Of a stretch of DNA of 64,000 bases, positions 1 through 8,098 are shown in pieces. Each line of letters begins with the position of its first letter. The first letter of the stretch is position 1. Position numbers and translations under genes: made by a program. The stretch lies in NCBI RefSeq assembly GCF_026340655.1, contig NZ_JAPEOZ010000001.1:7130001-7194000 (forward strand). Direction: 5' to 3'. Origin of the DNA: Streptomyces sp. NBC_01275. Its GTDB lineage: Bacteria > Actinomycetota > Actinomycetes > Streptomycetales > Streptomycetaceae. Below the pieces are notes generated by a model, which did no database searches, had not been told where the DNA came from, and saw only the letters and a list, made by a program, of their open reading frames with translations.

Positions 1-1
1 C

Positions 2-1000
2 TTCTGCATCGTCCCGGCGCTGCGCGGCAAGGAGAAGGACCGCCGCACCGGCGACATCCTCGCCGAGATCGACGCGCTGGTCGGCGAGGGCGTCTCCGAG
101 ATCACCCTGCTCGGCCAGAACGTCAACGCCTACGGCTCCGACATCGGCGACCGCGAGGCCTTCAGCAAGCTGCTGCGCGCGTGCGGCGCGATCGAGGGCC
201 TGGAGCGCGTCCGCTTCACCTCCCCACACCCGCGAGACTTCACCGACGACGTCATCGCCGCCATGGCCGAGACGCCCAACGTGATGCCGCAGCTGCACAT
301 GCCCCTGCAGTCCGGCTCGGACCCGGTGCTGAAGGCGATGCGCCGCTCCTACCGGCAGGACCGTTACCTCGGGATCATCGAGAAGGTCCGCGCCGCGATC
401 CCGCACGCGGCGATCACCACCGACATCATCGTGGGCTTCCCCGGCGAGACCGAGGAGGACTTCGAGCAGACCCTGCACGTCGTGCGCGAGGCCCGCTTCG
501 CCCAGGCCTTCACCTTCCAGTACTCCAAGCGCCCCGGCACCCCGGCCGCGACCATGGAGAACCAGATTCCCAAGGAGGTCGTCCAGGCGCGCTACGAGCG
601 TCTCGTCGCCCTTCAGGAGGAGATCTCCTGGGCGGAGAACAAGAAGCAGGTCGGCCGCACCCTGGAGCTGATGGTGGCCGAGGGCGAGGGCCGCAAGGAC
701 GGCGCCACCCACCGCCTCTCCGGCCGCGCCCCCGACAACCGCCTGGTCCACTTCACCAAGCCGGAGCAGGAGGTGCGCCCCGGCGACGTCGTCACCGTGG
801 AGATCACGTACGCCGCCCCGCACCACCTCCTCGCCGAGGGCGCCACCCTGGACGTGCGCCGCACGCGCGCGGGGGACGCCTGGGAGAAGCGCACCGCCGA
901 GAAGGCGGCGAAGCCGGCCGGCGTGCTGCTGGGCCTGCCCAAGATCGGCGTCCCCGCGCCGCTCCCGGTCGCCACGGGCAGCGGCTGCGGCTGCGACTGA
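2..1000 (+). CDS. miaB: tRNA-2-methylthio-N6-dimethylallyladenosine synthase MiaB (5' truncated)
   Basis: Radical-SAM methylthiotransferase that converts i6A37 to ms2i6A37 in tRNAs reading UNN codons. The window opens inside the gene: the first visible residues, FCIVP, hold the last cysteine of the CxxxCxxC iron-sulfur motif, so the N-terminal MTTase domain and the first two cysteines lie upstream. The remaining 332 codons contain the rest of the radical-SAM barrel (QSGSD and [10 protein letters not shown] are typical) and a C-terminal TRAM domain (about residues 205-285 of the visible part). The last residues, GSGCGCD, form a short cysteine-containing tail. MiaA, which makes its substrate i6A, is encoded 1.9 kb downstream, a usual actinobacterial arrangement. 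Confidence 0.96.
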   Translation, partial: FCIVPALRGKEKDRRTGDILAEIDALVGEGVSEITLLGQNVNAYGSDIGDREAFSKLLRACGAIEGLERVRFTSPHPRDFTDDVIAAMAETPNVMPQLHMPLQSGSDPVLKAMRRSYRQDRYLGIIEKVRAAIPHAAITTDIIVGFPGETEEDFEQTLHVVREARFAQAFTFQYSKRPGTPAATMENQIPKEVVQARYERLVALQEEISWAENKKQVGRTLELMVAEGEGRKDGATHRLSGRAPDNRLVHFTKPEQEVRPGDVVTVEITYAAPHHLLAEGATLDVRRTRAGDAWEKRTAEKAAKPAGVLLGLPKIGVPAPLPVATGSGCGCD

Positions 1001-1020
1001 CCTCGGGACGCCTTAACGCG

Positions 1021-1159
1021 GTGCCTTAAAGGGGTGCCCTTAGCGGTGCCTCAAAGGGGTGCCTCAAGGACTGGGTTTCCGGGGCGCGCATTAAAGGGGC
1101 CGGGTTCCCGGGGCGCGCCTGGAAGGGACTTGGTTCCCGGAGTGCCTTATAGGGCTGGG
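1021..1159. repeat. Two adjacent degenerate tandem repeats after miaB
   Basis: Positions 1021-1069 hold four copies of a 12-13-bp unit beginning GTGCC(T/C)T. Positions 1077-1159 hold about three copies of a 28-29-bp unit beginning TTCC(C)GG. Both fill the gap between miaB and the next gene. No gene is seen in them. Confidence 0.75.
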
Positions 1160-1180
1160 TACGGGGTTACGCTGCCGATC

Positions 1181-1897
1181 ATGCTTGTCGCCGCCGCAGT
1201 CTGCCCCTGCCCGCCCCTTCTCGTGCCCGAGGTCGCCGCGGGCGCCGCACCCGAGCTGGACACCGCGCGTGCCGCCTGTTCCGACGCGCTGGCGGTGCTG
1301 GCGGCCGCCCGGCCGGACCGGCTCGTGGTGGTCGGACCCGCCGAGCGGTCGGGGCGCGGCCCGCACCCGGAGGGGACGCCGGGCTCGTTCCGCGGCTTCG
1401 GCGTGGACCTCGCCGTACGGCTGGGCCGGGGCGAACCGGACCCGTCGGCCGAGGGCGCGCTGCCGCCCTCCCTCGCCGTCGCCGCCTGGCTGCTGGAGCG
1501 GACCGGGTGGTCGGCCGCCCCGATCGAGGGACTCGGGGTGGGGGAGCCGCTCGCTCCCGAGCGGTGCGTCGAGGCCGGACGGGACATCGGCGCGCGGCCG
1601 GGGCGGATCGCGCTGCTGGTGATGGGCGACGGCAGCGCCTGCCGGACGCTGAAGGCCCCCGGATATCTCGACGAGCGCGCCGCGCCCTTCGACGCGGCGG
1701 TCGCCCGGGCGCTGGGCGCGGCGGACGTGGCCGCCCTCAAGGCGCTGGACACCGAGCCGGCACAGGAACTGAAGGCCTCGGGCCGGGCGCCCTGGCAGGT
1801 GCTCGCGGGCGCCGCCGAGGGTGCCGGGCTGGCCGGCGAGCTGCTGTACGAGGACGCGCCGTACGGCGTGGGATACGTGGTCGCGACCTGGTCCTAG
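1181..1897 (+). CDS. Class III extradiol dioxygenase LigB-like domain protein (function unknown)
   Basis: 238 residues. ATG 1181 was chosen because the upstream extension reads through the repeat tract and is repetitive. The N-terminus, MLVAAAVCPCPPLLVPEV, and the later LLVMGDGSA segment resemble proteins annotated as class III extradiol dioxygenase subunit B-like, conserved in Streptomyces between miaB and miaA. The normal LigB fold needs metal-binding histidines; I see no histidine-rich motif, so activity is doubtful. The stop codon lies inside the first unit of a 15-bp direct repeat. The family call is from recognition of conserved neighbourhood and termini. Confidence 0.7.
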   Translation: MLVAAAVCPCPPLLVPEVAAGAAPELDTARAACSDALAVLAAARPDRLVVVGPAERSGRGPHPEGTPGSFRGFGVDLAVRLGRGEPDPSAEGALPPSLAVAAWLLERTGWSAAPIEGLGVGEPLAPERCVEAGRDIGARPGRIALLVMGDGSACRTLKAPGYLDERAAPFDAAVARALGAADVAALKALDTEPAQELKASGRAPWQVLAGAAEGAGLAGELLYEDAPYGVGYVVATWS

Positions 1898-1961
1898 CCG
1901 ACTTGGTCCTCACCGGACTGGTCCCAGCTGATCTGGTCCTCACCGGTCTGGTCCTCGCTGG
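1887..1961. repeat. Five 15-bp direct repeats spanning a stop codon
   Basis: Five consecutive 15-bp units (1887, 1902, 1917, 1932, 1947) share the core TGGTCC(T/C); a partial sixth follows. The first unit contains the TAG stop of the preceding gene (1895-1897), so the array looks like repeated duplication of the gene's end. Confidence 0.8.
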
Positions 1962-1972
1962 TCTGGTGAAAC

Positions 1973-2013
1973 GGCGGACGGCCGCGAGCGTTTCCGCTCC
2001 GCGGCCGTCCGCC
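1973..2013. terminator. Bidirectional terminator between convergent genes
   Basis: Arms 1973-1985 and 2001-2013 are perfectly complementary over 13 bp. An inner GAGCG/CGCTC stem closes on a TTTC loop with one bulged C. It sits between the plus-strand gene ending at 1897 and the minus-strand gene ending at 2043. There is no strong U-run, as is common in Streptomyces. Confidence 0.75.
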
Positions 2014-2042
2014 GATCGATGCGCCCGGGGTGAGGGGGGTGC

Positions 2043-2318
2043 TCAGGAGGCCGGCGGGGGTGTGCTCGGCGGGGTGAAGGTGTCCCCGCCCTTGTCGGCT
2101 CCCGGTGCGTCCTTGTGCGCGAGCCGGTCCATGGCGCCCTTGGCCTTGTCGGTGCCCGTGTGGATCGTCCCGCTGTACTTGCCCTTGGTCTTCTCGTCGA
2201 CGACCTTCGCGGCCTTGTCGATGCCGTTCTGGATCTTGTCGCCGTGCTGCTGGGCGAGGCCCGAGACCTTGCCCTTGGCCGGGGTCAGCCTGGCCTTCAG
2301 ATTGTCCAAAAGACCCAT
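2043..2318 (-). CDS. Small lysine-rich protein of the MT0933/Rv0909 antitoxin family
   Basis: 91 residues, ATG start at 2318 with a purine-rich GGAAAGG upstream. The protein begins MGLLDNLKARLTPAKGK and is a mostly helical, charged sequence with repeated KAK/DK patterns and a Pro/Thr-rich end. This matches small actinobacterial proteins annotated as antitoxin (Rv0909/MT0933 type). No toxin partner is adjacent: the next minus-strand gene is an acidic protein without a toxin fold. The antitoxin role is therefore only by family name. Confidence 0.7.
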   Translation of the reverse strand: MGLLDNLKARLTPAKGKVSGLAQQHGDKIQNGIDKAAKVVDEKTKGKYSGTIHTGTDKAKGAMDRLAHKDAPGADKGGDTFTPPSTPPPAS

Positions 2319-2342
2319 GGGTCACCTTTCCTTGCGGGCCCG

Positions 2343-2687
2343 CTAGGTGCGGGCGCCCTCGCCGGCTTCGCTGTCGACCGCCTCTACGGCGGACTGTTGC
2401 CTGGGGATCTCGACGCCGTCGGCGGCGGCGACCGGCTCCGACGAGGCTTCGGCCGCCTCCTGCGCGCCCTCCGCCGGCTGCTCCGCCTCGTCGCCGTGCT
2501 CCGGCGTATCGGCCGGCGTATCGGCCGGCGCCTCGGCGGCCGTCGTCGCAGCCTCCCCGAAGGTCGCCTTCCCCGTCGTCGCCCCCGTAGCCGTCATTTC
2601 CGCAACCGCGTCCTCCGAGGCCACGTTCTCCGAGGCCGCGTTCTCCGTGACCTTCGACCTCCGGAAAAGTCGCGCCATAACGCCCAT
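2343..2687 (-). CDS. Acidic low-complexity hypothetical protein
   Basis: 114 residues from ATG 2687, which has GGAG five bases upstream; GTG 2693 or ATG 2678 are alternatives. A basic start, MGVMARLFRRSK, is followed by a long Ala/Glu/Thr-rich acidic region (TPADTPEHGDEAEQPAEGAQ). It ends 24 bp before the MT0933-type gene on the same strand, so the two may be co-transcribed. I recognise no domain. The basic head with acidic tail is also seen in unannotated Streptomyces proteins next to miaA. Confidence 0.6.
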   Translation of the reverse strand: MGVMARLFRRSKVTENAASENVASEDAVAEMTATGATTGKATFGEAATTAAEAPADTPADTPEHGDEAEQPAEGAQEAAEASSEPVAAADGVEIPRQQSAVEAVDSEAGEGART

Positions 2688-2868
2688 ATCCACTCCATAC
2701 GGTACTCGTGCGGGCGAAATCCCGCGTTGCCCGGTACGCCCATGTGCGCCACCGGGGGTCGCCGTCCTGCGCTCCGGCGACGGGAATCTCGCAACGGCAA
2801 CGACACCGGACTCGTGTCGTCACGTAACCCGTTCGAGGGCGGGGGGCGAGGTTTGCGAGACTGGTGCA

Positions 2869-3807
2869 GTGAGCAGCACACCCCCCGCCCCCCGCGTCAT
2901 CGCCGTCGTCGGACCGACCGCGGCCGGAAAGTCCGATCTGGGCGTCTTCCTGGCCCAGCGACTCGGCGGCGAGGTCGTCAACGCCGACTCCATGCAGCTC
3001 TACCGAGGGATGGACATCGGCACCGCCAAGCTGACGCCCGAGGAACGCGAAGGCGTCCCGCACCACCTCATGGACATCTGGGACGTCACCGTCACCGCCT
3101 CCGTCGCCGAGTACCAGAGGCTGGCCCGCGCCAGGATCGACGCCCTGCTTGCCGAAGGCCGCTGGCCGATCCTGGTCGGCGGCTCCGGGCTCTACGTCCG
3201 CGGGGCCGTCGACAACCTGGAGTTCCCCGGCACCGACCCCGAGGTCAGGGCCCGGCTCGAGGAGGAGCTCACCCTGCGCGGCTCCGGTGCGCTGCACGCC
3301 CGGCTGGCCGCCGCCGATCCCGAGGCCGCGCACGCGATCCTGCCCAGCAACGGCCGCCGTATCGTCCGGGCCCTCGAGGTGATCGAGATCACCGGCAAGC
3401 CGTTCACGGCCAATCTGCCCGGTCATGACTCCGTCTACGACACCGTCCAGATCGGCGTCGACGTCGCGCGCCCCGAACTCGACGAGCGCATCGCCCGTCG
3501 CGTCGACCGCATGTGGGACGCGGGGCTCGTGGACGAGGTCCGCGCGCTGGAGGCGCAGGGCCTGCGCGAGGGGCGTACGGCCTCGCGCGCGCTCGGCTAT
3601 CAGCAGGTCCTCGCGGCCCTGACCGGTGAGAGCACGCAGGAGGAGGCGCGCGCGGAGACCGTCCGTGCCACCAAGCGCTTCGCGCGCCGTCAGGATTCAT
3701 GGTTCAGGCGCGACCCGCGGGTGCACTGGTTGAGTGGGGCCGTGGCGGATCGCGCAGAACTTCCGCGACTCGCACTGGCGTTGGTCGAACGACCGGTCAC
3801 AGCCTGA
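2869..3807 (+). CDS. miaA: tRNA dimethylallyltransferase MiaA
   Basis: 312 residues. It transfers the dimethylallyl group from DMAPP to N6 of A37 in tRNA, giving the substrate for MiaB. The P-loop GPTAAGKS is at residues 15-22, followed by the family motifs NADSMQLYRGMDIGTAK and GGSGLYVRG, and the C-terminal TKRFARRQDSWFRRD. GTG 2869 is chosen because it gives the normal family length and start; the open frame extends about 520 bp further upstream but overlaps the minus-strand acidic gene. Confidence 0.96.
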   Translation: MSSTPPAPRVIAVVGPTAAGKSDLGVFLAQRLGGEVVNADSMQLYRGMDIGTAKLTPEEREGVPHHLMDIWDVTVTASVAEYQRLARARIDALLAEGRWPILVGGSGLYVRGAVDNLEFPGTDPEVRARLEEELTLRGSGALHARLAAADPEAAHAILPSNGRRIVRALEVIEITGKPFTANLPGHDSVYDTVQIGVDVARPELDERIARRVDRMWDAGLVDEVRALEAQGLREGRTASRALGYQQVLAALTGESTQEEARAETVRATKRFARRQDSWFRRDPRVHWLSGAVADRAELPRLALALVERPVTA

Positions 3808-3915
3808 TCACGTCATGGCATCGGGACGCTCCGGCCGTCATCCGGGCCTCCGACACCGTGCCATCATCGAGCTTCGATCGACCAAGTGGAGTCCGAGTTG
3901 GGAGGGCGCGTGGCG

Positions 3916-4431
3916 ATGGAGGCCGGCCCTCGTGACACCGCACAAGGCACCGAGGACCTCACCACCGAGCCTGGTGAACCGGAGGCCCCGGAGACAGGCG
4001 AAGTCCTTCTGAGCCCCGACGGGCCGGACGACGACACCCAGGGCGGAGTGACCGACGACGGTCCCGAGCCCGAGGAGATGTTCGCGGGCGGCCCCGAGGT
4101 CGAGGTCGAGCTGCGCCCGCAGCGTCGACTGCGGCTCTGGCAGCTCGCGCCCATCGTGACGCTGTCCGCGATCGGCTCCCTGATGTTCGCCTTCCCCCTC
4201 GCCTTCGACTTCGGCGACAGCGGGGCCGTGATCGCCATGCTCGGACTGCTGATCTGCTCCTGCGCGGCCGGCTGGGGCATGACGGCCGCGCGCCGCGTCG
4301 GTTACACGTGGCCTGGACTCCCCGCACGCGGCTCCGGCCGCCGCCCTGACTGGCGGGTCGTCCTGGGGTACGTCGTGATGGTCGCCGCGGTGGTCGTGCT
4401 GGCCGTCTGGCGGGTCGCCCGCCTGCGCTAG
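3916..4431 (+). CDS. Conserved membrane protein, unknown function
   Basis: 171 residues from ATG 3916 (GGAGG at 3901-3905); GTG 3910 is possible. The first about 80 residues are acidic and polar, and three hydrophobic helices follow (about residues 85-107, 111-130 and 146-166), ending with a basic tail RVARLR. This suggests a cytoplasmic acidic head on a small membrane anchor. It lies between miaA and dapF, a position conserved in Streptomyces. No family with known function recognised. Confidence 0.75.
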   Translation: MEAGPRDTAQGTEDLTTEPGEPEAPETGEVLLSPDGPDDDTQGGVTDDGPEPEEMFAGGPEVEVELRPQRRLRLWQLAPIVTLSAIGSLMFAFPLAFDFGDSGAVIAMLGLLICSCAAGWGMTAARRVGYTWPGLPARGSGRRPDWRVVLGYVVMVAAVVVLAVWRVARLR

Positions 4432-4581
4432 CGCTCCGCTGGACACGCGGTTCGTGTGCCGCGGCCGGTGGGGGCCGGTCGCGCCCCGCGGCGGAGCCGC
4501 ACATGTCACCGTCCCGCGCCCCTGTCGGGGCTCGGCCGCCGTGATCGTCGGGATGTCGTAGCCACGCCGTACGATCGAGGG

Positions 4582-5451
4582 ATGAGCACGCGGATCGCCT
4601 TCCTCAAGGGGCACGGCACCGAGAACGACTTCGTGATCGTCCCGGACCCCGAGAACGTCATCGACCTCCCTGCTGCCGCCGTCGCCGCCCTGTGCGACCG
4701 ACGCGCGGGCATCGGCGGCGACGGACTGCTGCACGTCGTGCGGTCCGCCGCGCATCCCGAGGCGAAGGACATGGCGGCCGAGGCCGAGTGGTTCATGGAC
4801 TACCGCAACGGCGACGGCTCCGTCGCGGAGATGTGCGGCAACGGGGTGCGGGTCTTCGCGCGCTACCTCCAGCGCGCCGGGCTCGTCACCGAGGGCGACC
4901 TCGCGATCGCCACGCGCGGGGGCGTGAAGCGCGCGCACCTCGCCAAGGACGGTGACGTCACCGTCGGCATGGGCAGGGCGCAGCTCCCCCAGGGCGACGT
5001 GACCGTGAGCGTCGGCGCGCGCAGCTGGCCCGCGCGGAACGTGAACATGGGCAACCCGCACGCCGTCGCCTTCGTCGACGACCTGGCGGACGCGGGCGAC
5101 CTGTACTCCCCGCCGCCCTTCAGCCCCGCCTCCGCCTACCCGGACGGGGTCAACGTCGAGTTCGTCGTCGACCGCGGCCCCGGACACGTCGCGCTGCGCG
5201 TACACGAGCGCGGCTCCGGCGAGACCCGCTCGTGCGGCACGGGCGCGTGCGCCGTCGCCGTGGCGGCCGCCCGCAGGGACGGCGCCGACCCCGCGGTCAC
5301 CGGCACACCGGTCACCTACACGGTGGACGTTCCCGGCGGACGCCTGGTGATCACCGAGCGGCCGGACGGCGAGATCGAGATGACCGGCCCCGCGGTGATC
5401 GTCGCCGAAGGTGTGATCGAATCGGAATGGCTGGAAACCTCCGTTCGTTGA
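4582..5451 (+). CDS. dapF: Diaminopimelate epimerase
   Basis: 289 residues. Interconverts LL- and meso-diaminopimelate for lysine synthesis; Streptomyces cell walls use the LL form. The two catalytic cysteines are present: C85 in EMCGNGVR and C218 in SCGTGACAV. Other signatures are GHGTENDFVIV near the N-terminus and NMGNPHAV in the middle. ATG 4582 gives the usual length; the in-frame upstream extension is not protein-like. Confidence 0.96.
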   Translation: MSTRIAFLKGHGTENDFVIVPDPENVIDLPAAAVAALCDRRAGIGGDGLLHVVRSAAHPEAKDMAAEAEWFMDYRNGDGSVAEMCGNGVRVFARYLQRAGLVTEGDLAIATRGGVKRAHLAKDGDVTVGMGRAQLPQGDVTVSVGARSWPARNVNMGNPHAVAFVDDLADAGDLYSPPPFSPASAYPDGVNVEFVVDRGPGHVALRVHERGSGETRSCGTGACAVAVAAARRDGADPAVTGTPVTYTVDVPGGRLVITERPDGEIEMTGPAVIVAEGVIESEWLETSVR

Positions 5452-5752
5452 CGGGTGTGAAGGCTTGGCATCGGAGGCCGGAGCGGCTCGGCGCTGCGCA
5501 GGAGTGCGCTCGGGGAGCCGTTCACGGGTTCGAAATCGTGATCGGCCTCAGGTCGGGCGGCGCAAAACCGTAAACCCCGAGACCTTCGCTCGAATGGGTG
5601 ATCCGTTTCACGCTCGGCGAGAGGCGGTCAGTCGGGCGTGGTGGGCTCGGTAGCATCAAGCACCGGCCCGGACGGGGGATTGTTCGTCAGTCCCCTGAGC
5701 CGTGTCCGCCCTGGGACACCCCGTCCGCCGGTCCACGCAGCCGGAGGTGCCC
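5452..5752. other. Intergenic region before rshA
   Basis: 301 bases between dapF and rshA. I see no gene, strong hairpin or clear riboswitch. It presumably holds the rshA promoter, but no confident -35/-10 pair was identified. Confidence 0.5.
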
Positions 5753-7909
5753 ATGAGTGCGGAGGCCACGAATCCCGCGACCCCAGGCCCGGTAGTGCCG
5801 GCCGCGCCGCGCAGGCGCAGCCGCCCCCGGATCGATCTGCGTCGCCTGGGCCGGGCCGCGCTGCTCGGCCCCGCCTCGCGCGGCCGGTTGCCCGACGCGA
5901 TCGGCCATGTCGTCGAGGCGCACCGCGCCCACCATCCCGACGCCGACCTGGAACCGCTGCACCGCGCCTATGTGCTCGCCGAGTCCTCGCACCGCGGCCA
6001 GATGCGCAAGAGCGGCGAGCCCTACATCACGCACCCGCTCGCCGTGACCCTGATCCTCGCCGAACTCGGCGCGGAGACCACGACTTTGACGGCCTCTCTG
6101 CTCCACGACACCGTCGAGGACACCGAGGTGACGCTCGATCAGGTCGGCGAGCAGTTCGGCGCCGAGGTGCGCTACATCGTCGACGGCGTCACGAAGTTGG
6201 AGAAGGTCGACTACGGAGCGGCCGCCGAGCCCGAGACCTTCCGCAAGATGCTCGTCGCCACCGGCAACGACGTCCGCGTGATGTCGATCAAACTCGCCGA
6301 CCGGCTGCACAACATGCGCACCCTCGGCGTGATGCGCCCCGAGAAGCAGGAGCGCATCGCCAAGGTGACCCGGGACGTCCTCATCCCGCTCGCCGAACGC
6401 CTCGGCGTCCAGGCACTGAAGACCGAGCTGGAAGACCTCGTCTTCGCGATCCTGCACCCCGAGGAGTACGAGCACACGCGCGAGTTGATCGTCGACAACG
6501 CCTCCCGCGCGGACGATCCGCTCGCCGAGTTCTCCGAGGCGATGCGCGTGATCCTGCGGGACGCCGACATCCAGGCCGAAGTCCTCATCCGGCCACGGCA
6601 CTTCGTCTCCGTGCACCGGGTGGGCCGCAAGCGCGGCCGACTGCGCGGCTCCGACTTCGGCCGACTGCTCGTGCTCGTCAACGAGGACGCGGACTGTTAC
6701 GCCGTCCTCGGTGAACTGCACACCTGTATGACGCCGGTCGTCTCGGAGTTCAAGGACTTCATCGCCGTCCCCAAGTTCAACCTGTACCAGTCGCTGCACA
6801 CGGCCGTAGCCCGCGACGACGGCCAGGTCGTCGAAGTCCTCATCCGCACCCACCAGATGCACAAGGCCGCCGAGGCCGGCGTCATCGCCCTCGGCAACCC
6901 CTACGTCGGCCCCGCGGAGGACCAGGCCCGGGAGGCCGCCCCGGCCGACGAGGAGCGCGTCGACCCCACCCGGCCCGGCTGGCTCTCCCGCCTCCTCGAC
7001 TGGCAGGAGGCCGCGCCCGACCCCGACACCTTCTGGTCCACCCTGCGCGAGGACCTCGCCCAGGACCGAGAGATCACCGTCTTCCGCCCCGACGGCGGCG
7101 CCCTCGGACTGCCCGACGGGGCCACCTGTGTGGACGCCGCGTACGCGCAGTACGGCGAGGACGCGCACGCCTGCATCGGCGCCCGCGTCAACGGCCGCCT
7201 GGCGACCCTGAGCACCGTTCTGCGGGACGGCGACACCGTGCAGCTCCTCATGGGCCAGGACCCGGCCTCGGAGCCCTCCAGGGAGTGGCTGGAGCATGCC
7301 CACACCCCGGCCGCCCGGATCGCCATCCAGCGGTGGCTCGCGGCGCATCCGGCGTCGGCCGAGCGCGAGGAGTCCGCGGAGACGGTCGAGGCGGCCACCG
7401 CCAGGCCCACGGCAGAGGCGCCCGAGCCCGCCCCCGACTCGCCCGCCCCACGCCCCGGCGCCGCGATCACCGTCGTCGACCGGCCCGACGCCACCGTCCG
7501 GCTCGCCGGGTGCTGCACGCCCGTCCCGGCCGACGACGTCACCGGCTTCTCCGTCCGGGGAGGAGTGGTCACCGTGCACCGCGCGGAGTGCTCCGCGGTG
7601 GCGCGCATGGCGGACGCGGGGCGCGCGGAGGTCGACGTGCGCTGGGGCGACACGAGCGGGTGCCGGGTCACCCTGGTCGCCGAATCGTTCGGCCGCCCCC
7701 ATCTGCTCGCCGACCTCACCGAGGCCATGGCCGTGGAAGGCGCCGAGATCGTCTCCGCGACCGTCGAGCCCCCGAGCCAGCAGCGCGTACGCCACACGTA
7801 CACCGTCCAGCTCCCCGACGCCGGCCACCTGCCCACCCTCATCCGCGCGATGCGCAACGTGCCCGGGGTGTACGACGTGAGCCGGGCGCAGCACCACGTG
7901 ACGGCCTGA
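5753..7909 (+). CDS. rshA: RelA/SpoT homologue (bifunctional-type (p)ppGpp enzyme RshA)
   Basis: 718 residues. ATG 5753 is preferred over GTG 5702 because GGAGG lies just upstream. Domain order is that of long RSH enzymes: HD hydrolase domain with HDTVED (H118, D119); synthetase domain ending EFKDFIAVPKFNLYQSLHT; TGS domain (about residues 445-505, ITVFRPDGGALGLPDGAT); and a C-terminal zinc-finger/ACT part with GCCTPVP and a final ACT-like segment. The synthetase core reads DFGRLLVLV where RelA usually has a DLxGxRV-type motif, so synthetase strength may differ. Position between dapF and the M1 peptidase fits S. coelicolor rshA, the second RSH gene besides relA (from memory). Confidence 0.92.
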   Translation: MSAEATNPATPGPVVPAAPRRRSRPRIDLRRLGRAALLGPASRGRLPDAIGHVVEAHRAHHPDADLEPLHRAYVLAESSHRGQMRKSGEPYITHPLAVTLILAELGAETTTLTASLLHDTVEDTEVTLDQVGEQFGAEVRYIVDGVTKLEKVDYGAAAEPETFRKMLVATGNDVRVMSIKLADRLHNMRTLGVMRPEKQERIAKVTRDVLIPLAERLGVQALKTELEDLVFAILHPEEYEHTRELIVDNASRADDPLAEFSEAMRVILRDADIQAEVLIRPRHFVSVHRVGRKRGRLRGSDFGRLLVLVNEDADCYAVLGELHTCMTPVVSEFKDFIAVPKFNLYQSLHTAVARDDGQVVEVLIRTHQMHKAAEAGVIALGNPYVGPAEDQAREAAPADEERVDPTRPGWLSRLLDWQEAAPDPDTFWSTLREDLAQDREITVFRPDGGALGLPDGATCVDAAYAQYGEDAHACIGARVNGRLATLSTVLRDGDTVQLLMGQDPASEPSREWLEHAHTPAARIAIQRWLAAHPASAEREESAETVEAATARPTAEAPEPAPDSPAPRPGAAITVVDRPDATVRLAGCCTPVPADDVTGFSVRGGVVTVHRAECSAVARMADAGRAEVDVRWGDTSGCRVTLVAESFGRPHLLADLTEAMAVEGAEIVSATVEPPSQQRVRHTYTVQLPDAGHLPTLIRAMRNVPGVYDVSRAQHHVTA

Positions 7910-7913
7910 TGGC

Positions 7914-7951
7914 GGTCTGACGGGTCTGACGGGTCTGACGACGGTCTGACG
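7914..7951. repeat. Four 9-bp direct repeats after rshA
   Basis: Copies of GGTCTGACG start at 7914, 7923, 7932 and 7943, beginning four bases after the rshA stop. Every unit contains TGA, echoing the end of the gene (GGCCTGA). Confidence 0.75.
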
Positions 7952-8098
7952 ACTCGAGGATCTGGATGAGGGCCTGAAGGTCTGAGGAAGTGGGGAGGGC
8001 GCTCTCGTCGTCAGCACGCGCACGCGTGAGTCATCCGTTCGGGTGGGCCGGGTGCGCGTCTTCGCCGTAGCACGTGGGCGCGCTGGTAGCGGTGGTGC

